A stretch of DNA of 64,000 bases from Tetrastigma voinierianum (lineage: Eukaryota > Streptophyta > Magnoliopsida > Vitales > Vitaceae), in assembly GCA_016808115.1 (NCBI GenBank), contig JAEQBH010003867.1, forward strand, positions 558,001 to 622,000. The letters are read 5' to 3'. The stretch's first letter is position 1. Each line of letters starts with the position of its first letter. Of this stretch, positions 35,071-47,040 are shown in pieces. A program made the translations under genes and the position numbers. The notes beneath the pieces were generated by a model. That model ran no database searches, was not told where the DNA came from, and was given only the letters and a program-made list of their open reading frames with translations.

Positions 35071-36229
35071 CTAAAAAATGTGCTGGACATTGTGTATAAT
35101 ACATGGGAGGCCTTTAGGCACTCACCACTCTACCCATGCTACACAAGAAAAGAAGACCACAGGTCTAGAGAGCTGGGTCCATGCTTCACGCCCGAATCCT
35201 GGCCCACCTGACAAGCATCTCGAACCGGTCCGGACTCTAGACCAAATAATCGGGACCCTCTTGACCATTTTTTTTTTAAAAGCCAACCGGCACCCGTGAG
35301 TATGGCCTGAATCTTATAACAAAATCAAAATAATATATACAAATCAAAAGAACTACTACCGGAGTGCAGTCCATCAAAATCTGTGGACATGGCAATCGAG
35401 TCCTACTTCTATAAACACAAAACTATACTTTTATATTTACAAATCAGAGTACGGAACCTACATGTAGTGAACCCTTACAAGTGTGTTGGGCCCACCAGAT
35501 GATGTTTGTCGACGTTCTCTCAGAATTTACACTCCATTAAAAACCCGTGCTAGCTTTGTTAATTTATAGGAAACATATCTATATTAAACACAAATAATCG
35601 ATACGTAACAAGATATCAAAACTTCGTGGAGTTCATATCACATATTTTGCATGCATACTTATTCCTATAATGTCCTATGCTTGTTCAAGACTTCATATGC
35701 AAGTGGATCGAACTTTTACTTATAATATAACAAATATACTTACTTGGGTCTTTACATTTATAAAGAGAAACTTATTCTTACGTAATTCATAATTATAGCA
35801 ATGTAATCTTATTCGGATCTTACACTATAGGTCTGCATCTTCACTTATATATTTATTCTTATACTTGATCTCCCAGAGGACACATACTTCATGCCACTCA
35901 AACGTGTGATACTTATTCAGACTCCCAAAGGATATATATATCTAGGGCTTATGTCACTGACACTTATCCACATATTAATGATTTATCTCTCAAATCTCCC
36001 GAGGAGTTCAGCGTGAACTTATGCTCATACTGCAGTACCTTTAGGTACACAAAGCTTATACTTATACTACGGAGCTGATGACTTGTTCGAAGGCACCAGA
36101 GGTACTATAGAGGTCGACGAACATATACCGTATCATGAACTTATTCTTATATGGAGGTACTTGTAGGCAATTACAGTTTATTCCGTACTTCATATCTTAA
36201 ACTTTGTACTACGCTTCCTATCCCGCATT

Positions 36230-36440
36230 AATGAACCTGCGTTTGTATTACTGAACTTATTCTTGTATTACGGAACTTATACTGATCTTACGGAACTTAT
36301 ACTGATCTTACGGAACTTATACTGGTCTTACGGAGCATATACATGTATTTCGGATTTTATACATGTATTACATAACTTATACATGTATTTCAGATCTTAT
36401 ACATGTCATACAGAACTTATACCTGTCTACGAATCATACA
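36230..36440. repeat. 20-bp minisatellite in G
   Basis: About ten units of roughly 20 bases. The first part repeats CTTACGGAACTTATACTGAT, and the second repeats ATTTCAGATCTTATACATGT-like units. Unit length stays about 20 while the sequence drifts. Confidence 0.75.
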
Positions 36441-36639
36441 TCTTAATGGATTTTATTCTTGCATAAGGTATCCTGAGGTACAATAAGTCTCAACCAATCA
36501 TCACCAGACACATACAAGGTCGATCGTATATGCGTATTACATATCGTGCATGTGGACATTTAGTCCATAATGTGATAGACTATACAGATACATACTTATT
36601 TTACGCTAATAGAGTACTTGGTACTACTTGAACTTATAC

Positions 36640-37210
36640 TTATTTTACTTGATACGGAGTACCCTTAGGTACCACTCTGACTTATACTGCTTTATCGATA
36701 CTGAGTACTGTGAGGTACTACCGAACTTATACTTATTTTACAGAACTTGTACTTGCTTTACCGATACGAGAGTACCCGTGCAATACAGAACTTATACTTA
36801 TGTTATTTAGACAAGGAGTACCCTGGGTACCATGTAACTTAATCGAATACGTGAGTACCCGTGAGTACTACGTAACATTTTCGATACGGAGTACCCGTGT
36901 GAGGTACTACGGTGAGCTTAATCAGAGACAAAGGAGTTAATCGCAGAGCTGCACGCACTGCATCAATACGGAGTACCCGTGAAAGTACTGGCAGGAACAT
37001 TTTCAGATACAGGAGTACCCGTAGGTACTACAGAGCTTAATCAGAGACAGGAGTACCCGTAGGTACTACAGAACTTATTCAGATACAGGAGTACCCGTAG
37101 GTACTACAGAGCAAATACAGAGGTACCCGTAGGTACTACAGAACATATACAGATGTACCCGTAGGTACATTCAGAACATATACAGAGGTACTCGTAGGTA
37201 CTTTCAGATC
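36640..37210. repeat. GTACCCGTAGGTAC hairpin repeats in G
   Basis: About 13 copies of a stem-loop word (GTACC / CGTA / GGTAC) at 30-45 base spacing. They are most regular at 37015-37200, where units read GAGTACCCGTAGGTACTACAGA. Further decayed copies occur back to about 36030. Confidence 0.75.
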
Positions 37211-39138
37211 TTTACTATATTCATTTCTTATTCATTATTCAGAGTCTTATCATATAATTGTTAGATCAGCTTCTAAACCAAAGAATACTAATGAGGACAT
37301 TAATACAATGGCACTGGCTACACATGGGGACGAGAGGCCGGTCGACTAACTAGAGAGCAATCAAGTACTAATGTGCCGAAACACGATCAGAGAGTGCCGT
37401 CGCACTAATCGTGAGCATCATACTATACGTGCCTGCCCACGTAACATAGGTGCCATGTCATTCAATAACTGGTCTTAGGCAATTTTACAATTATATGAGT
37501 TTAATAACTTACTATCTTATAATAGAGGCCTTCTTAGCCACATTATATGTTTATGACATGTTGTCATTTCGTGTCTTATATTTCATATTTCATCTCATAT
37601 TCATAAATATGCTCTGTCTTACGGCATTTCATATACTTGTACGATATGATGCCTATCCACACATCATTCATGTATCTAGTCCCTCTATGAATCTATTTTT
37701 CTTAGGAATTGGAATCAATCCAATTGGATCATCCAAATCTCGCTATGGCATTTCATGCCAACTAGTCGGTTTACCGATTTTACCGAGGGATAGGTTGAAT
37801 TATTAATTTTTCCAGTGCCTTGTTTCCATATTTGACACTGGTTCTTTATGCTCATTTAAAGCTAAGGTGCTAAGGGTTCATTTCCAATTGGAATCACCCA
37901 AATCGGAGCACCGGAACTCAACTTACGTTCGAATCAATCGGGAATCCTCTATGATCAACTGATGCAGAAGATGGGCTTGCACATAGCCCCACTTTGAGTG
38001 AATTTTTGGCTATCTAGAGTCAGAATTTGGAGATACTTATTAAATATGGTTTGTCTTCCTTGAGTCTATTTTATGGGCCACTTGAATCACTCAAATCGGA
38101 TAAGAAATGAGGAAGTTATGGCCAAAATACAAAACTGGTCAGAACGGGAGAATCCAGAACAGGCCTGTACTTTGGTGATGTCTACAACTTGAGACCGTAC
38201 AAGTTGGCCAAAATGACCATAATCGAATTGTGCCCATATGTCTCACCTTATCACACACCCCAAAATGTCATAATGTTTTTCAAATTTGTTTTTCAAAAGT
38301 TTTATTATCCAATCAACTTTGGGTACTTCAACACGTTATCAAAACCATTTCTAATTCACTTTGGAATCTCTTTCTATTCAATTCATCTTTCATTCTTATC
38401 ATTCTTTCAAAACCTTTCCATGAATCTCTCCTAATATTCTAATATGGGTTACCACCTATACAAACCAATTACTTAAGATTTGGTTAGGGCTCTTGTCTAA
38501 ACCCTAACCCAATTTCCCTTTCTTATCGAACCATGAATCCAAATAACAAAGGAAGGATTCCCTAATTATCTTGTTCCTCGTGGGTTATACCAACTCCACT
38601 TCAAGAAATCTAAGGTTACGATGCAATTCTATCCAAAACCCTAGATTTGTAGACAAAAGATACAAACTACTGCCTTAAAATCTACGATCCATACAAAATC
38701 CATACTCAAAGTAGTTTCCAGTTACCTTTTGGCTTGGCCTCCTCTTTCTTCTCTTCTTCTTTCTCTTCCTTCCTCTTCTTCTCTCCTTCCTCCCATCCCT
38801 TCTCTTTTGGAGACCAATTTGGTCTTTAAATCCATTTTCAGCCTTGCTCGCCCTTAAAATAAAACCCATTTCTTGGGGTTAAGCTGCTTTATTTGCTTTT
38901 AAGCCCCATAACTCCTTTCTTATTTATGAATACACTTTCTTATTTCATTTTGGCCTCAAATCTTTCACATTAGGACTTTTAAGCCCCTTTTGACTATTGA
39001 GATATTTGTCCTTAAGTTTTGTAACTTTCCTGTCTCTGCTTCCATGTTCCTCGATTTAACTCACGAAACAGTCAAATTATGCTTACAAAATACCCTAAAC
39101 ATGTCGAAAACGACTAGGGTATATTTCGGGGTATTACA

Positions 39139-39640
39139 GTCCAGGTATTGGAGCCATTGGAAATCCATATAAAGGTCGACAAAGAAGGATGACACAACAC
39201 AATAAAGATTCGTTTTCGTCTAGTTTTTAGTCCATGAGCATTGGCACTAAATACAGTGATTTATCTAATGATGGCAACATTTTTCCTACTTATACACACA
39301 ATGAGTTATGGTTATCCTTTTCAAATCCTTCCTGATTATATTGATGAAGAATATGGAATGATAAACTATCCTCATGTCGAACAAATTCCATTCCATATTC
39401 CATAAATGCAACAAGGATTTCAAACGAACATGTGGGTGAACCTTGAATTTCCTATCCATGGGGAGGTTATGGGTAGAAGTCAAGACATTTATACATGGCA
39501 TATTCGATTTTATAATCAATTTTATCGGAACACCATGTCTTGGTATGAGTATTGTCTTCAACAAAATGGGATCTTTTATTCAAATGTTGCAATGGAGCCA
39601 TATCAATCTTCATTTTGGTTTTGAAAGACCATTGCAATGT
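39139..39640 (+). pseudogene. Unrecognised coding-like remnant
   Basis: One plus-strand frame from about 39301 to 39624 is open except for a stop at 39403-39405. The part after that stop (39406-39624) encodes 72 residues rich in Tyr, Trp, Phe and Gln, including 'HIRFYNQFYRNTMSWYEYCL'. I do not recognise a domain. Upstream, 39150-39300 encodes a Ser/Arg-rich stretch in another frame. It could be a fragment of a DNA transposon, a retro-element or a host exon. It lies between solo LTR G and the copia remnant L. Confidence 0.3.
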
Positions 39641-39799
39641 AATATCAATGTGTATATTTGATTATTAATGTAATTTTACTCTTTACAAAGTATTTCCATG
39701 AATTTCAAAGTATTTTTGTTAATTTTCAATATATCGATATTCATGTAAAAATATCCACGATATATCTCCTCGATATATATGTAAATCCAAGTATTGATA
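39641..39799. other. AT-rich stretch with ATATCGATAT words
   Basis: About 160 bases, very AT-rich, with repeated inverted words such as ATATCGATAT, CGATATATCTCCTCGATATAT and TTGATATCGAAACCGATATT. It separates the copia integrase remnant from the unrecognised remnant. Confidence 0.4.
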
Positions 39800-41023
39800 T
39801 CGAAACCGATATTTTTAACTTTGACCTTACCATGTTTAATAGAGTTCATTGGCTCTTCGCCACCCATTTTGCTGCGGAGTTCTCGGAGTACCTGTCGAGA
39901 TAAAATCTCATTCTCCTTGAAGAAGGAAACTAATTCAATAGACATGCATCACAACCTCAATCAAAATGAAGGATTTAACGGTTTCTAATTATTTCCGACT
40001 TAGCCTTTAAATTCTTGAATTTATCCAATGCCCTTGATTTCTTCTTCATTAGGTAAAAGGATGAAATACTTTGCCACTTCTCGTAGATGGACACTTAACA
40101 TCTCTCAAATCTATCTCTGGTAGTAAAGGATCTCTAATCATTTTACCTTGGAATACACCTTTGGAGTTAGTGGTAGATGCCTAGGGCTCAAAGTGGCTAA
40201 TGACCTACAACTCACTAGTCTTTGTATTCTTTCAAATCTATGTGACTCAAGCCTTAAGTGCTATGAATCGAGTTTAATTGATACTAGACTCTTTTCTTTC
40301 AATGATTTTTTCACATCATCAATCAATCACACATAATCAATATGATATAAATTATTCATCAATGTGCCGCATAAAATAAACTTAATTTTCTATCATAATA
40401 GAAACAAAAGATTTATTAAAAGAAATTGAATAATTGTCATTACATAATTTAGAAAATGAAAATAAATTATTTCTAAAATCTCGCACGAATAAACAATCAT
40501 GTAAAACTAAGACTGAATTCTTCGAAAAACTAAGACTAATATACCCTACAGTTATGATTGAGATGAAAGCCCCAAGGAAGCCATTTTTAACTACATCTCT
40601 CCTTTATTGAGACTTCTTGTCACTCTGAACCTCTATAAAGAGTTACAAATATGGTCAATGGCTCTTGAATCTATCCACCAAGAATTGGTAGAATTAGCCA
40701 CAAAACAAGATTCAATGGTTGCAATAGAGAATTTGCATGATTATCCCTTTAACTTAGGGCAATCCTTATTCCAATGTCCATATTGTTTGCACTTGAAACA
40801 CTTTCCTTTGGTTTCCTATTAGATAAAAGGTCTAGCTTTCTTAGCAATTCAGTTTAAATGAACACATGACTGATTTGCTTTATTCCTTTTATTCTATTGG
40901 GAAGCTGAGAGGATTCACCTGACATAAAATTAACACTTGGTTGGCCCTTTACAATTGTCTCAACTATCTAAAACTGTTGCATTAGTTCAATAAAAGATCA
41001 TTATAATTTGTTCATAGAATAAT
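39800..41023 (-). pseudogene. Ty1/copia remnant L: zinc knuckle, protease, integrase
   Basis: Minus-strand copia polyprotein in pieces. From right to left: a zinc knuckle 'KCFKCKQYGHWNKDCPK' (about 40805-40755, pattern CX2CX4HX4C), a protease lead 'STNSWWIDS.AIDHICNS' (40690-40635; the family has DSGA, here the Gly is Arg-like), a pre-integrase block with 'HLRLESHRFERIQRLV' (40250-40205), a 'YLMKKKSRALDKFKNLKAKS' block (40060-40000) and a decayed integrase block at 39905-39840. Many frameshifts. It is the left half of an element split by J; its gag is at 54596-54970. Confidence 0.75.
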
Positions 41024-42790
41024 TGTGACACCCCAAAATCCGGGGGTCCGTTGATCATCCATCAACTCGCGGAATACCTATGGATATTGTATAGCTCAAT
41101 ATCACACCATTGTGTCCCATTTATTGGGACACATTTATCCATATTCTTACAAAACATGCAAGGATATACATACATTAAAAAGTTCACATGATTTTAATTA
41201 CAATTCTTTTAAACCAAAATATATGTCGCTTCGCTTTCTCAATGTGATTTTACAAAAGAATCAGCCACATGTCGGCTTTCTTCACTCTCGCGGCTTCGGA
41301 TGAGAATCGCCCATCGACGCTTGTCTCGTACTTGAAATTTTTTCCCGTATAGGGTGAGCCATGCCCAGTAGAGAATAATTCCTATGAAAGATACTCCCCA
41401 CCTAAGTGCACATGCACGTTCACAAAACATTTCACACTATAATTCCAACAAGATTATGCAATCCTAGATTGGAACTCTACATGTCATGCCATGAAATGAG
41501 ATGAGACTCACCCATGCACCATGTCTTGAGTCGTTACCGACTCCCACCACACAATACAAGGCTAATGTGTGATAAAATCCGTCATTGATGAATCGCATCC
41601 AATGATCATTTTGAAACAAAATTGGATTATGTCCAAACCTTTTTGGATGTCATATATCGAATGACTGTTTCATTTTCAAAACCATGTGTCTTTTTGTGGA
41701 TAGCAAATTTCCAGGGTCCCACCGCAGGCTTCGTACGCCTTGCAACACTTGCACGACCTTTCACCGTTGGGGATCATGTCTAACCACAACTACCGGATCT
41801 TTCACCCAAGGGGGTATCTATCCCTGCTTGCTATTACCCGACACAAGTTTTCCGTTTCATGCAATCATGCGACTCGTTGACTTCATTCCAACAGTATTGA
41901 GTCACCCTCAATCACCCAATGTGGTAATTGATTTCAACCATGCACTCACACCCATGAAATGCAATGTTTCCCGTGCATATACAATATGATGCACCATTGC
42001 ATGTCATACCATGTCAAGCATATATGATGGAATGCTATATGGATTAATTTACTCATCATGAACAATTATATTAATAAGCATATAATGTCCATATAATACT
42101 TCATTCATGTCAATATATTATGCACGACATATCAACATCAACATACAACGTGTCATTCCATATTACGATACAACACCCTCACAATCAAGCCAAGTGATGG
42201 CCATTTTCACATCAGATGTCAATACAATAAAACACTTGATGCAACAATCAAATTTTCAGTACAGATGTGAGCACCAAATGCCATCCACTAGCATATGATC
42301 AGATTTTAGACTCAAAGAGCTTTCCATAGAATCTAAGAACCCGGTGAATCGGAGTTCGACTAGAAAGATATGGTCGCTTAAAGTTAGGAGGCTTAAAGGT
42401 GTGCGTGTGGCTACGCAATTGCGTGCTCAAAACCTACGCAATTGAGTGGCATCATAGGTTTCACCTTGAAGCCCAACCATGCAATAGCGTGGCTTCCACA
42501 CAAGAGCGTGCTCGAGAACATTATGGGTAGCTATTGTTCACCGAAGTTTGAACCAAAACAACTCCTTAAACATGCCTTACCCCCGTCCCAAGTAAAACTA
42601 CAAAACCCAAAACCGCTCGAATTAAAGCCACAAAACATGCCATGACATGGAAAAAAAAACCTGTCCCAAACTCAGCCCAAAATCAACTTCAACACAATCC
42701 CAATTCATCCCAAAGGTAGGAATAAAACCAAAATAGGAAGAATCCCTACCTCTTGAAACGTAATAGAAACTGTAGGAAGCCTCAAAACAC
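41024..42790 (-). mobile_element. Truncated 3' LTR of J
   Basis: Starts (plus strand) TGTGACACCCCAAAATCC and aligns with the 5' LTR at 52217-53960 almost throughout. The alignment stops near 42790, where RNase H coding sequence begins directly. The first about 630 bases of this LTR, in its own orientation, are therefore gone. It carries ACGCAATTGCGT-type palindromes at about 42395-42500. Confidence 0.8.
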
Positions 42791-43217
42791 TTATGGTCTG
42801 AAAATGCCTCGAACTACTCACCGTATATATATTGGCGCCAAGCCTTCAAGGCAAAGACAATGGCCACCAGCTCCATGTCATGTGTGGGGTAACTCTGCTC
42901 ATGGTTCTTTAACTGTCGAGAACTGTAAGCCACTACCCTCCCGGATTGCATCAAAACACATCCAAGTTCGCTCCCAGAGGCACTACACGCTGTGTACCTC
43001 CGTCCCTCTCTAGAACTATTAGAATAGGAGCTGACGTAAGCCTCCTCTTTAATACCTGGAATACCCCCTCACACAAGTCATTCCACTCAAACTTGACCTC
43101 ATTTCGGGTTAATATCGTCATAGGTGCAACTAATCAGGAGAAGTCCTCAATAAACCTCCTATAGTACCCTACCAATCCCAAGAAACTGCAGATCTTGAAG
43201 AATGACTTCGGTCTCTC
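42791..43217 (-). pseudogene. Element J RNase H
   Basis: The minus strand encodes 'SGRVVAYSSRQLKNHEQSYP' followed by 'THDMELVAIVFALKAWR' (about 42940-42835) and 'FEAFSDHK' at the junction with the LTR near 42790, all typical of Ty3 RNase H (the TRN-'YPTHDLEL' block contains the catalytic Glu). The hinge after RT (43140-43210) is decayed. The domain is cut short and integrase is missing. Confidence 0.8.
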
Positions 43218-43985
43218 CTAACTCATAACTACCTCTACCTTCTCTGGGTCCACGAATACACCCGAAGACGACACCACATGTCCCAAGAATTTCACCTCAG
43301 TAAGCCAAAATTCACACTTAATGAATTTGACATACAAATGATGGTTTCTCAAGGCCTGGAGAACAATCCTCAAGTGACCCTCATGCTCCTCCTCAGACTT
43401 GGAGTAGATAAAGATGTCGTCTACGAAGACCATAACAAATTGATCTAGAAAGGGCTGGAACACCCTATGCATGAGATCCATGAATGCCGCTAGATCATTC
43501 ATCAATCCGAATGGCATCACTATGAACTCGAAATTCCCATATTGCGTTCTAAACGCCGTCTTAGGTATATCTGCCTCCCTAACTCTCAACTGGTGGAAAC
43601 CGGTGCAAAGATCTATATTCGAGTAAACCCGCGCCCCTCTCAACTAATCAAATAAATCATCAATCCTCAGAAAAGGGTACCTATTCTTGATAGTAACCCT
43701 ATTCAATTGCTGATAATCTATACATAGCTGAAGGGTCTTGTCCTTCTTCTTGGCAAACAGTACCAGAGAGCCCCAAGGTGAAGTGCTTGGTCTAATAAAG
43801 CCCCTGTCTAACAATCCCTGTAACTGGACCTTAAGTTCTTGCAACTCAACAAGAGTCATTCTATGCGGAGTCATAGAAATAAGCGATGTACCAAATTGAA
43901 ATTCAATAGTGAAGTCTATATCCTTATGTGGAGGTAATCCTGGTAGTTCATTTGGAAAAACGTCCTCATACTCACAAACCACCTA
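43218..43985 (-). pseudogene. Element J reverse transcriptase
   Basis: Two adjacent minus-strand frames, 43644-43982 and 43218-43643, are separated by one stop and form a nearly complete RT. Blocks in order: 'CEYEDVFPNELPGLPPHKDI', 'PHRMTLVELQELKVQLQGLL', 'RGFIRPSTSPWGSLVLFAKK', 'LCIDYQQLNRVTIKNRYPF', then after the stop 'VYSNIDLCTGFHQLRVREAD', 'TAFRTQYGNFEFIVMPFGLM', the catalytic 'VFVDDIFIYSKSEEEHEGHL' and 'KCEFWLTEVKFLGHVVSSSG'. All three catalytic Asp positions appear to be present. Best preserved RT in the window. Confidence 0.92.
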
Positions 43986-44400
43986 AGGTAGACTCAACTC
44001 ATGCCTCTCCTCGTCTTCCAAGGTAAGGCTTGCTAGCCAACCCATCAACTGCCCATGCCATCTAGAGTCGTACACGGCTCGGGGTAAAGCATCATGCTTA
44101 TCCCTTTGAAACATAAAACAAATACCATTTAGGGAGCAGGCAATCACCCTCTTACAATCACAATCAATGACGACTCGGTGTGCTGTCAATCAGTCTATCC
44201 TAAGGATGCCATTAAACTTTGACATGTCCATGACCCTAAGGTCCACAGTGAGTAGAATCCCTGAGATCTCTAACTCACAACCCCGACATATCTGATCAAC
44301 ATTCACCATAGTTCCTAGGAGAGAACTCACATGTAGTGGCTTTTCCAAGGTTTCAACCTCTAAGCCCAAATCTTTCACATGTCAGCAAAGAACTAAAGAA
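43983..44400 (-). pseudogene. Element J protease C-terminal part
   Basis: Two short minus-strand frames. 44190-44378 carries 'LGLEVETLEKPLHVSSLLGT', 'ICRGCELEISGILLTVDLRV' and 'MDMSKFNGIL', the last being the flap-side block that precedes 'GMDWL' in the family. 43983-44189 carries 'TAHRVVIDCDCKRVIA' and 'PRAVYDSRWHGQLMGWLASL', the protease-RT linker. The active-site block (family DSGASHSF) should lie at about 44400-44480 but is not readable. Confidence 0.75.
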
Positions 44401-45652
44401 CGAGATTTAATTCAAAATCAAACAATACTCTTGCCTATGTTTCTAAAGAATAGAAAAGTACTCGACTTAACTCGACTGGTCTACAATCTCAGTCTAAGGT
44501 GTGATGGCGTAGACACGCCCCTAGGTCCCTGAAGTCCTAGCCTGTGAACCCTGTCCTCGACCTCGACCCATGCCCTGACTCCTTCGCCCGTCTCGTGGCA
44601 AGAGGAGCCCGTGCAAATACCGACTAACACGGTTCCCGGCCCATGGTGAGGTAAGGAGGAACAAATGAGGCGGGAACATCCCACCGATGGATCGACTATG
44701 GTGTCCCATAACTCTGGGATCCCTACCTTTGGGGGCAATTCTGTTTCATGTCCAAAGCAATTGCTAGTGAGTGGGCATGTCATCCGCCCCGCGTGCCAGA
44801 GCCTGACCTATCCTCGTCCTGAGATAGCCATGGCCTTATCCCTGAAATCCTCACAGAGTAGAAGTCCTCTGCTTCTTTCTTGAGCTAGAAGAAGATTGGT
44901 TCTCTTTCCTCTTATCACTAGCACCCACATCCTGAATGCTTCATGCGTCATATACTTCCCTCTCAATGGCCATAGCCGGTCTTGACCATAAGTCCATATC
45001 TCAGAGGAGAAAGTCCCACAATTTTGCCCTCGGATGAATAATTTCAAACCATTCTCAAACTTTCTCACTTTAGCCATATCGGTGGCCACGTAACTGGCTT
45101 AGGAAAAACGGCTAATTATGTGAACTTAGCCACGCATCGCTAATCGTCATTATTCCTTGTTTCAACTCTAGGAACTCCCAAGATTTTACATGTCGAGCAA
45201 ATGCCGAGAAATACTTTCCCATGAAGAGCTCATGGAACTCTTCCCATGTCATTGCCTCCAAGTCTCTTAAGGCTTTGACCTAATCCCACCACACTTGGGA
45301 TTCATCCTCTAGTTGGAATGCGACTAGTTTTATCTTAGTGGCATCGGAGGTGACCTCCATAGCCTCCAGTAAAAAGTCCTTTCGACTATTTGAACCAATG
45401 ATCAGCTACCATCGGGTCCCCTCCTCCCATGAATGTTGGAGGATGGTGTTCCTTAAACCTTTTGAGGTTACTTGACCCCCCTTGGCTCGCCGTTGCACTA
45501 GCTTATGCAATGGTAGTAGCCACAACACTCGCTTGTACAATGGTCATAGTCACAACACCGTGAGCCCCATGAAGGCTTACCGATCGGCAGTGGCATCTCT
45601 GCTGTTGCCCTGTCCACCGCCTCTACGTCCTCTTTCTTGACTTGGCATCTCC
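44401..45652 (-). pseudogene. Element J gag
   Basis: Minus-strand gag of the Retrotrans_gag type. Blocks: 'RFKEHHPPTFMGGGDPMVAD' (about 45460-45400), 'MEVTSDATKIKLV.FQLEDE' (about 45365-45300), 'LRDLEAMTWEEFHELFMGKY' (about 45270-45215), 'REFLELKQG' (about 45170) and 'VATDMAKVRKFENGLKLFIR' (about 45090-45030). A Gly/Arg/Ser-rich and zinc-knuckle region follows to 44480 but is frame-shifted. K1 is inserted at the start of this gene or in the end of the leader. Confidence 0.8.
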
Positions 45653-45657
45653 ACATG

Positions 45658-47025
45658 TGATTCGTGCCATAGTAGGGTGATCCGGAATCAATAATATTTG
45701 TATCCTAAATTCCTCCTACTGCCGTAGTCAAGCTACCGCAAAGATAAAGGTCTGTGGTCGAACACAAAGGATGAGTTTTCTTCAGACAAATGATTTAAGT
45801 GAAGTCAAAAATGGTGAATTTGGTTTGATTTTATGTGGTGATAAAAATAGTGGGGTTGGAGGCTATGCAACAGCAATAAAATGAAGGAAATAAGAAAAGA
45901 ACCTTAGCTACTGGCTACTGTCTAGTCCAAAGGCAACCGAGAGGTCCCTGGTTCATTTCAAGATTGGGGAGGATGACATATGTCATCTCCGAACCGGGAT
46001 CTTCATTTAGCTTTAAAACTAAACCCTAATAATTTTCCTTTTGATAGAAAGCATTTATTTAGCATTTATGAATTTCTACAAAGGAAAATCTATCACCTCG
46101 ACCTACCTCCAAAGGGCTCAGAAGAGCACCACGGATATCAGTGTATCTAAAGCTAAGAATACACTGAACCCTAAAAGCTTGCCAAGTATTGGCCAAAGAA
46201 AGTACATCAAAAAGCTTTAAACCTAAAGTTAGAAATTTGGGAACCAAAATGTCAAACCCACAAGTGAAAAACAGTAACCTCCAAAGAAATTCTTCATCCT
46301 ACCCTCAAAGTTCCTTCTACTCAAGGAGGAAGAGATTTAGCCGCTCATCTTCCAAGTTGTCATCCTTGAGGGTGCTCGCAAACTAAGAAAATGGAAAAAA
46401 GAAAGGGAAAGAAATGAAGCAGAGAAAACGGAGAGTCGAAAGCTTCTCCAAAAAATTTATCATGGGCTGATTGATTGTTACAAACCTCGACTTTAGCTTA
46501 TATGGCCTTTATAAGGGAACATAAAACAAACTAAAACAAAAGCTAATAAGGCAAGAGTAGAAAGGAGAAAACTTAAACGGAGTTGCTTGGATAAAAACAG
46601 GCGCACAATTTTCGCTATGCATGCTGATTTTCGCCATCATAGCGTAAAATTCATCATAGCTTAAAATTGAAATTCATAGCGCATGCACTTTCGCCATGAT
46701 AGCGAAAAATTCCAAAGAGCAAAATTTCCAAAGATCGCTCCATTGGCTACTGCTCCATTGCTCCCCGCTTCTATTTTCTCGCTTCTTCTTTCCTCTTGGT
46801 CTCCTCACTATGATGTTGAGTTTGACTCAATTCTTCATGTTTGGATCGACTCCAATGTTTGGCATGATTAGCTCGCAAAAATGCAAAATTTGCCACCAAA
46901 TGCGATCGTGAGAATAGTAGGGACCTTAATGTGTAAATCTGTTAATTAGGAATACTAGTATACAAAAAGCACTCAAACCTAAGGTACAAATAGGATTCAA
47001 AATAGCACTTTTTGGGTGCTAATCA
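45658..47025 (-). mobile_element. 3' LTR of K1
   Basis: 1368 bases. Minus-strand start TGATTAGCACCCAAAAAGTG at 47025. TATA-like box (CATATAAGC on the minus strand) at about 46495-46507. CGCTAT/ATAGCG inverted words at 46605-46720 lie upstream of it. Matches the 5' LTR with moderate divergence. Confidence 0.85.
46605..46720 (-). promoter_or_regulatory. CGCTAT/ATAGCG array in K1 3' LTR
   Basis: Words TTTCGCTATG, TTCGCCATCATAGCG, CATAGCGCATGC and TTCGCCATGATAGCGAAA, with spacing 20-35 bases, about 100 bases upstream of the TATA-like box in element orientation. Confidence 0.6.
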
Positions 47026-47040
47026 CACCCCCCAACCTAC
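47026..47040 (-). other. Polypurine tract of K1
   Basis: The minus strand reads GTAGGTTGGGGGGTG immediately before the LTR start TGATTAGC. Confidence 0.75.

Larger units (their letters stand above)
35182..39138 (-). mobile_element. Element G: probable solo LTR, Tekay/Del-like
   Basis: On the minus strand it begins TGTAATACCCCGAAATAT at 39138, a typical start for large Ty3 chromovirus LTRs, and ends ...GGCGTGAAGCA at 35182. The 5-bp repeat GTCCA flanks it (35177-35181 and 39139-39143). No gag-pol lies inside. It holds two kinds of tandem repeats (36230-36440 and 36640-37210) and a polypurine-rich transcribed part (38690-38820). The right end is firm. The left end rests on the target duplication and could be off. 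Confidence 0.6.

Noticed and set aside
37450..37806. 118-codon plus-strand hydrophobic frame in G as a membrane protein
   Set aside because: Its Leu/Phe/Ile richness follows from AT-rich LTR sequence; no start context or domain supports a gene.
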